From Pseudomonadota bacterium (GTDB lineage: Bacteria; Pseudomonadota; Alphaproteobacteria; Sphingomonadales; Sphingomonadaceae), in contig JAFAEZ010000145.1 of NCBI GenBank assembly GCA_023423775.1, positions 1 to 23,097 on the forward strand: a stretch of DNA of 23,097 bases, given 5' to 3'. The translations under genes and the position numbers were made by a program. The notes below the pieces were generated by a model. That model ran no database searches, was not told the DNA's origin, and worked only from the letters and a program-made list of their open reading frames with translations. Numbering within the stretch: the stretch's first letter is position 1; each line of letters begins with the position of its first letter. Positions 22,599 to 23,097 of this stretch are shown here, one piece after another.

Positions 22599-23097
22599 GT
22601 GGCTCTACGAGGAGGGGATCGGGGAGAACCGCGCCGCCCTCGTCGAAGGCGACACCCTTGTCGAAGCCCTGATCGAGCTGCCGGGCGCGGTGCGCAGCGG
22701 CAGTGTGCTACCGGCCCGCCTCACTACGATCCTCGTTCCCGGCCGCCGCGGCATCGCGACTCTGGAGGGCGGCGGCGAAGCGCTGGTCGAGCCGCTCCCG
22801 GGGAAGCTCACCGAAGGCGCAGCGATCCGGGTCGAGATAGTGCGCGAGGCGATCGCCGAGCCCGGGCGCGCCAAACTCCCCAAAGGCCGGATCAGCGACG
22901 GAGAGCCGGCCGAGGGCCCGAGCCTCATCGAGCGGATATCGGCATCCTCCCATGCGGTCGTTGCGCTCTCGCCCTTCGGTCCCGACCGGCTCGAGCGGGC
23001 CGGCTGGTCGGACACGCTCGAACAGGCGCTGACTGGTGAAATCCCATTCGAGGGCGGCGGCCTCAGGATGAGCCTGACTCCGGCCATGACCCTGTTC
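22591..23097 (+). CDS. Ribonuclease E/G-like protein (partial, C-terminus outside window)
   Basis: The frame opens at TTG 22591, overlapping the maf stop, and runs 169 codons to the window edge. It begins MAEWLYEEGIGENRAALVEG, like the start of RNase G/E proteins. The segment LVPGRRGIATLEGG lies in the place of the S1-like region and is short. The visible part ends FEGGGLRMSLTPAMTLF, the beta strand that normally leads into the DVDG catalytic motif just beyond the window. Such short RNase E/G-like proteins lie between maf and yacG in sphingomonads. A role in RNA processing is likely from the family, but the catalytic aspartates are not visible here. Confidence 0.82.
   Translation, partial: MAEWLYEEGIGENRAALVEGDTLVEALIELPGAVRSGSVLPARLTTILVPGRRGIATLEGGGEALVEPLPGKLTEGAAIRVEIVREAIAEPGRAKLPKGRISDGEPAEGPSLIERISASSHAVVALSPFGPDRLERAGWSDTLEQALTGEIPFEGGGLRMSLTPAMTLF

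Noticed and set aside
1..23097. Mobile elements, CRISPR, tRNA or rRNA genes
   Set aside because: I searched by eye for transposase-like proteins, direct repeats with spacers, integrase-flanked tRNA ends and cloverleaf consensus sequences such as GGTTCGAATCC, and saw none.

Overview
This window looks like ordinary chromosomal DNA from a GC-rich alphaproteobacterium, most likely a member of the Sphingomonadales (Sphingomonas or a close relative). The evidence is the strong G/C bias at third codon positions, the gene content and the gene order: xseA/purD, rpmB near cobT-cobS-J-domain-bolA, nusB-thiL-hppA, and infA-maf followed by an RNase E/G-like gene. I see no insertion sequence, phage gene, CRISPR array, rRNA or tRNA. 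No stretch longer than 300 bases lacks a gene; the longest gaps are about 190 bp (6412-6599) and 177 bp (7942-8118).

Layout. At 1-2183, xseA (minus, cut by the window edge) and purD (plus) diverge from start codons that overlap on one CATG. At 2256-3261 there is a plus-strand pair of small membrane proteins: a BON-like protein of unknown role and a membrane-anchored helix-hairpin-helix protein. At 3276-4595 a CNNM/CorC-type transporter reads on the minus strand, and an OmpA-family lipoprotein follows on the plus strand (4739-5404). At 5453-6411 a minus-strand run holds a 90-aa V-D-V repeat membrane protein, a 59-aa YqaE/Pmp3 protein and tadA. rpmB lies on the plus strand at 6600-6893. From 6940 to 12413 is a block containing a phytase-esterase-like exported protein, a tyrosine-rich glycine-zipper protein, cobT, cobS, a J-domain protein and a divergent bolA.

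At 12440-13961 a TetR-family gene diverges from two overlapping genes I do not recognise; a near-palindrome overlapping a good sigma70-like promoter lies between them. From 14067 to 17317 come a pirin, an epoxide-hydrolase-like enzyme coupled to it, nusB and thiL, followed by hppA, a proton-pumping pyrophosphatase with the K+-independent signature. A secreted S9 peptidase follows. The window ends in infA, maf and the beginning of an RNase E/G-like gene, all three with non-ATG starts.

How the genes fit together. Most are housekeeping: DNA repair, purine and thiamine synthesis, translation, transcription antitermination, energy conservation and envelope stability. CobS (AAA+ ATPase), CobT (VWA protein) and the J-domain protein form one operon with no other cobalamin gene in view. 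This leaves open whether they serve cobalt chelation or a MoxR/VWA-type chaperone function. The TetR plus two-gene unit is the part least explained by known families. I did not find a clearly new multi-gene system; the best leads are the cobST-J-bolA block, the TetR-controlled pair and several compact regulatory arrangements.
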